Shown here: positions 63,176-64,000 of the stretch, piece after piece
How the letters are laid out: each line of letters opens with the position of its first letter
Numbering within the stretch: position 1 is the stretch's first letter
Assembly: GCA_946902985.2 (NCBI GenBank)
Contig: OX336397.1
Coordinates: 187,244,813 to 187,308,812 of the forward strand
DNA: 64,000 nt
Reading direction: 5' to 3'
Source: Meconema thalassinum
Taxonomy: Eukaryota; Arthropoda; Insecta; Orthoptera; Tettigoniidae
Notes under the pieces: model-generated
What the model was told of the DNA's origin: nothing
Database searches by the model: none
Seen by the model: the letters and a program-made list of their open reading frames with translations, nothing else
Position numbers and translations under genes: made by a program

Positions 63176-64000
63176 ACGTTTTCTCAGCCCAGGATAAACG
63201 GACAGCAGGAAACTTGTTCTCATTTTGAAGCTCTCATTCGTGATTATCGGAAACTACGACCACTGTAAACGTACAGTGTGATGACGAATTTATGAAGAGT
63301 AATATTAATGGGAGGTTTTGTGCGTTCCTGCCCGTGCGATTAAAAGCGGGCGAGCCGGTGAATTCGAGTGCAGCGTTGCCGGGCAGTTGTGTAATGGAAT
63401 GCGAGTCACCTGGCTATGTACACATGCTATTTTCAGTCTTCCTGTTTACTACTTATATGTCACATCACATCCAAATGCCTCAGAGATCACCATTGTCTGA
63501 GGGCGAACTTGCGCTAACATATTACAAAATGGTAGAAGTATGGAAGCAATGAATGTTTTATGCCGAGAAGCCTTGCTTACCGTTGCTCCTGAACTCTGGA
63601 AACAATGTATTAAACACGCTAAAAGAATTGAAGACCACTGCTGGGAGATAGATGGCCTGCCATTCAAGGTCTAAAGCCCTTATGTGAAAAAGGTGATGGA
63701 AAATGAAATTTGTACTAGGAAGGAAAATAAAAGGTTGAGAGGAAACTTAAGGCAGTGTTTGTTCGTTGCGAGCCGCGACGACTGCAACTTAACGCGGCAA
63801 CGCTGCACCGGATTTCACAAGCCCGCTCGCTTTCAATCGCACGGGCCGGAACGCACGAAACCTCCCATTAATATTACTCTTAATACATTCTTCATCACAC
63901 TGTACGTTTACAGTGGTCGTATTTTCCGATAATCACGAATGAGAGCTTCAAAATGAGACCAAGTTGCCTGCTGTACGTTTATCCTGGGCTGAGAAAACGT
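63176..64000. mobile_element. Element with ~200-bp TIRs reaching the window edge
   Basis: The left end 63,176 to about 63,385 (acgttttctcagcccaggat, aaactacgaccactgtaaac, attaatattaatgggaggtt-type words) is the near reverse complement of about 63,790-64,000. The ~400-bp interior has frames (63,292-63,552) without recognisable motif. The match runs exactly to base 64,000, so the true right end may lie outside the window. It is a non-autonomous foldback-type DNA element. Confidence 0.8.

Overview
The window looks like nuclear DNA from a large, repeat-rich arthropod genome, most likely an insect. The evidence is short TTAGG/CCTAA tracts (the insect telomere motif), several tRNA-derived SINE families, and remains of BEL/Pao, RTE, hAT, Tc1/mariner-type, piggyBac-type and Polinton-type elements in AT-rich sequence. 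I see no intact host gene, no rRNA gene and no convincing functional tRNA gene. Almost every long reading frame belongs to a transposable element or to a repeat without stop codons. The species cannot be named from the sequence.

Layout. 0-5 kb: BEL/Pao gag remnant, TTAGG-like tracts, an 83-bp minisatellite, SINEs. 5-9 kb: a 235-bp foldback MITE, hAT transposase fragments, a possible Mutator-like remnant, SINEs. 10-17 kb: nested SINEs, short tandem repeats, and a broken Tc1/mariner-superfamily (DDE_3) transposase split by a SINE with target-site duplications. 17.9-22.4 kb: a GC-rich island holding two head-to-tail units of a gag-like (ORF1) retroelement, one with an intact 600-codon frame, joined through short A-tails. 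25.2-26.1 kb: an 837-bp palindrome built from two inverted SINEs.

The central object is a 12,062-bp element at 29,932-41,993. It has 6-bp direct repeats (CGTGCA), AG...CT ends, and ~4.1-kb inverted arms. Each arm carries C2H2 zinc fingers, a conserved upstream module and the exonuclease/endonuclease-VII-like half of a protein-primed type B DNA polymerase. The polymerase palm is present once, in the ~3.9-kb centre. The centre also holds an opposing phospholipase-A2-like HDxxY fragment, a minisatellite and a third copy of the terminal sequence. The element sits inside a BEL/Pao integrase remnant whose two halves flank it. It reads as a decayed Polinton/Maverick-like element with very long TIRs.

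42-48 kb: an array of ~50-bp imperfect palindromes and a 5'-truncated RTE-clade LINE. 48-64 kb: inverted-repeat elements, a hAT-like MITE enclosing a tRNA-like sequence, a 40-bp tandem repeat, a ~5.5-kb piggyBac-like relic with a 91-bp-arm hairpin inside, a non-LTR 3' end, an 88-bp tandem repeat, and an element with ~200-bp TIRs running to the window edge.

All percent-identity impressions are by eye. No searches were run.
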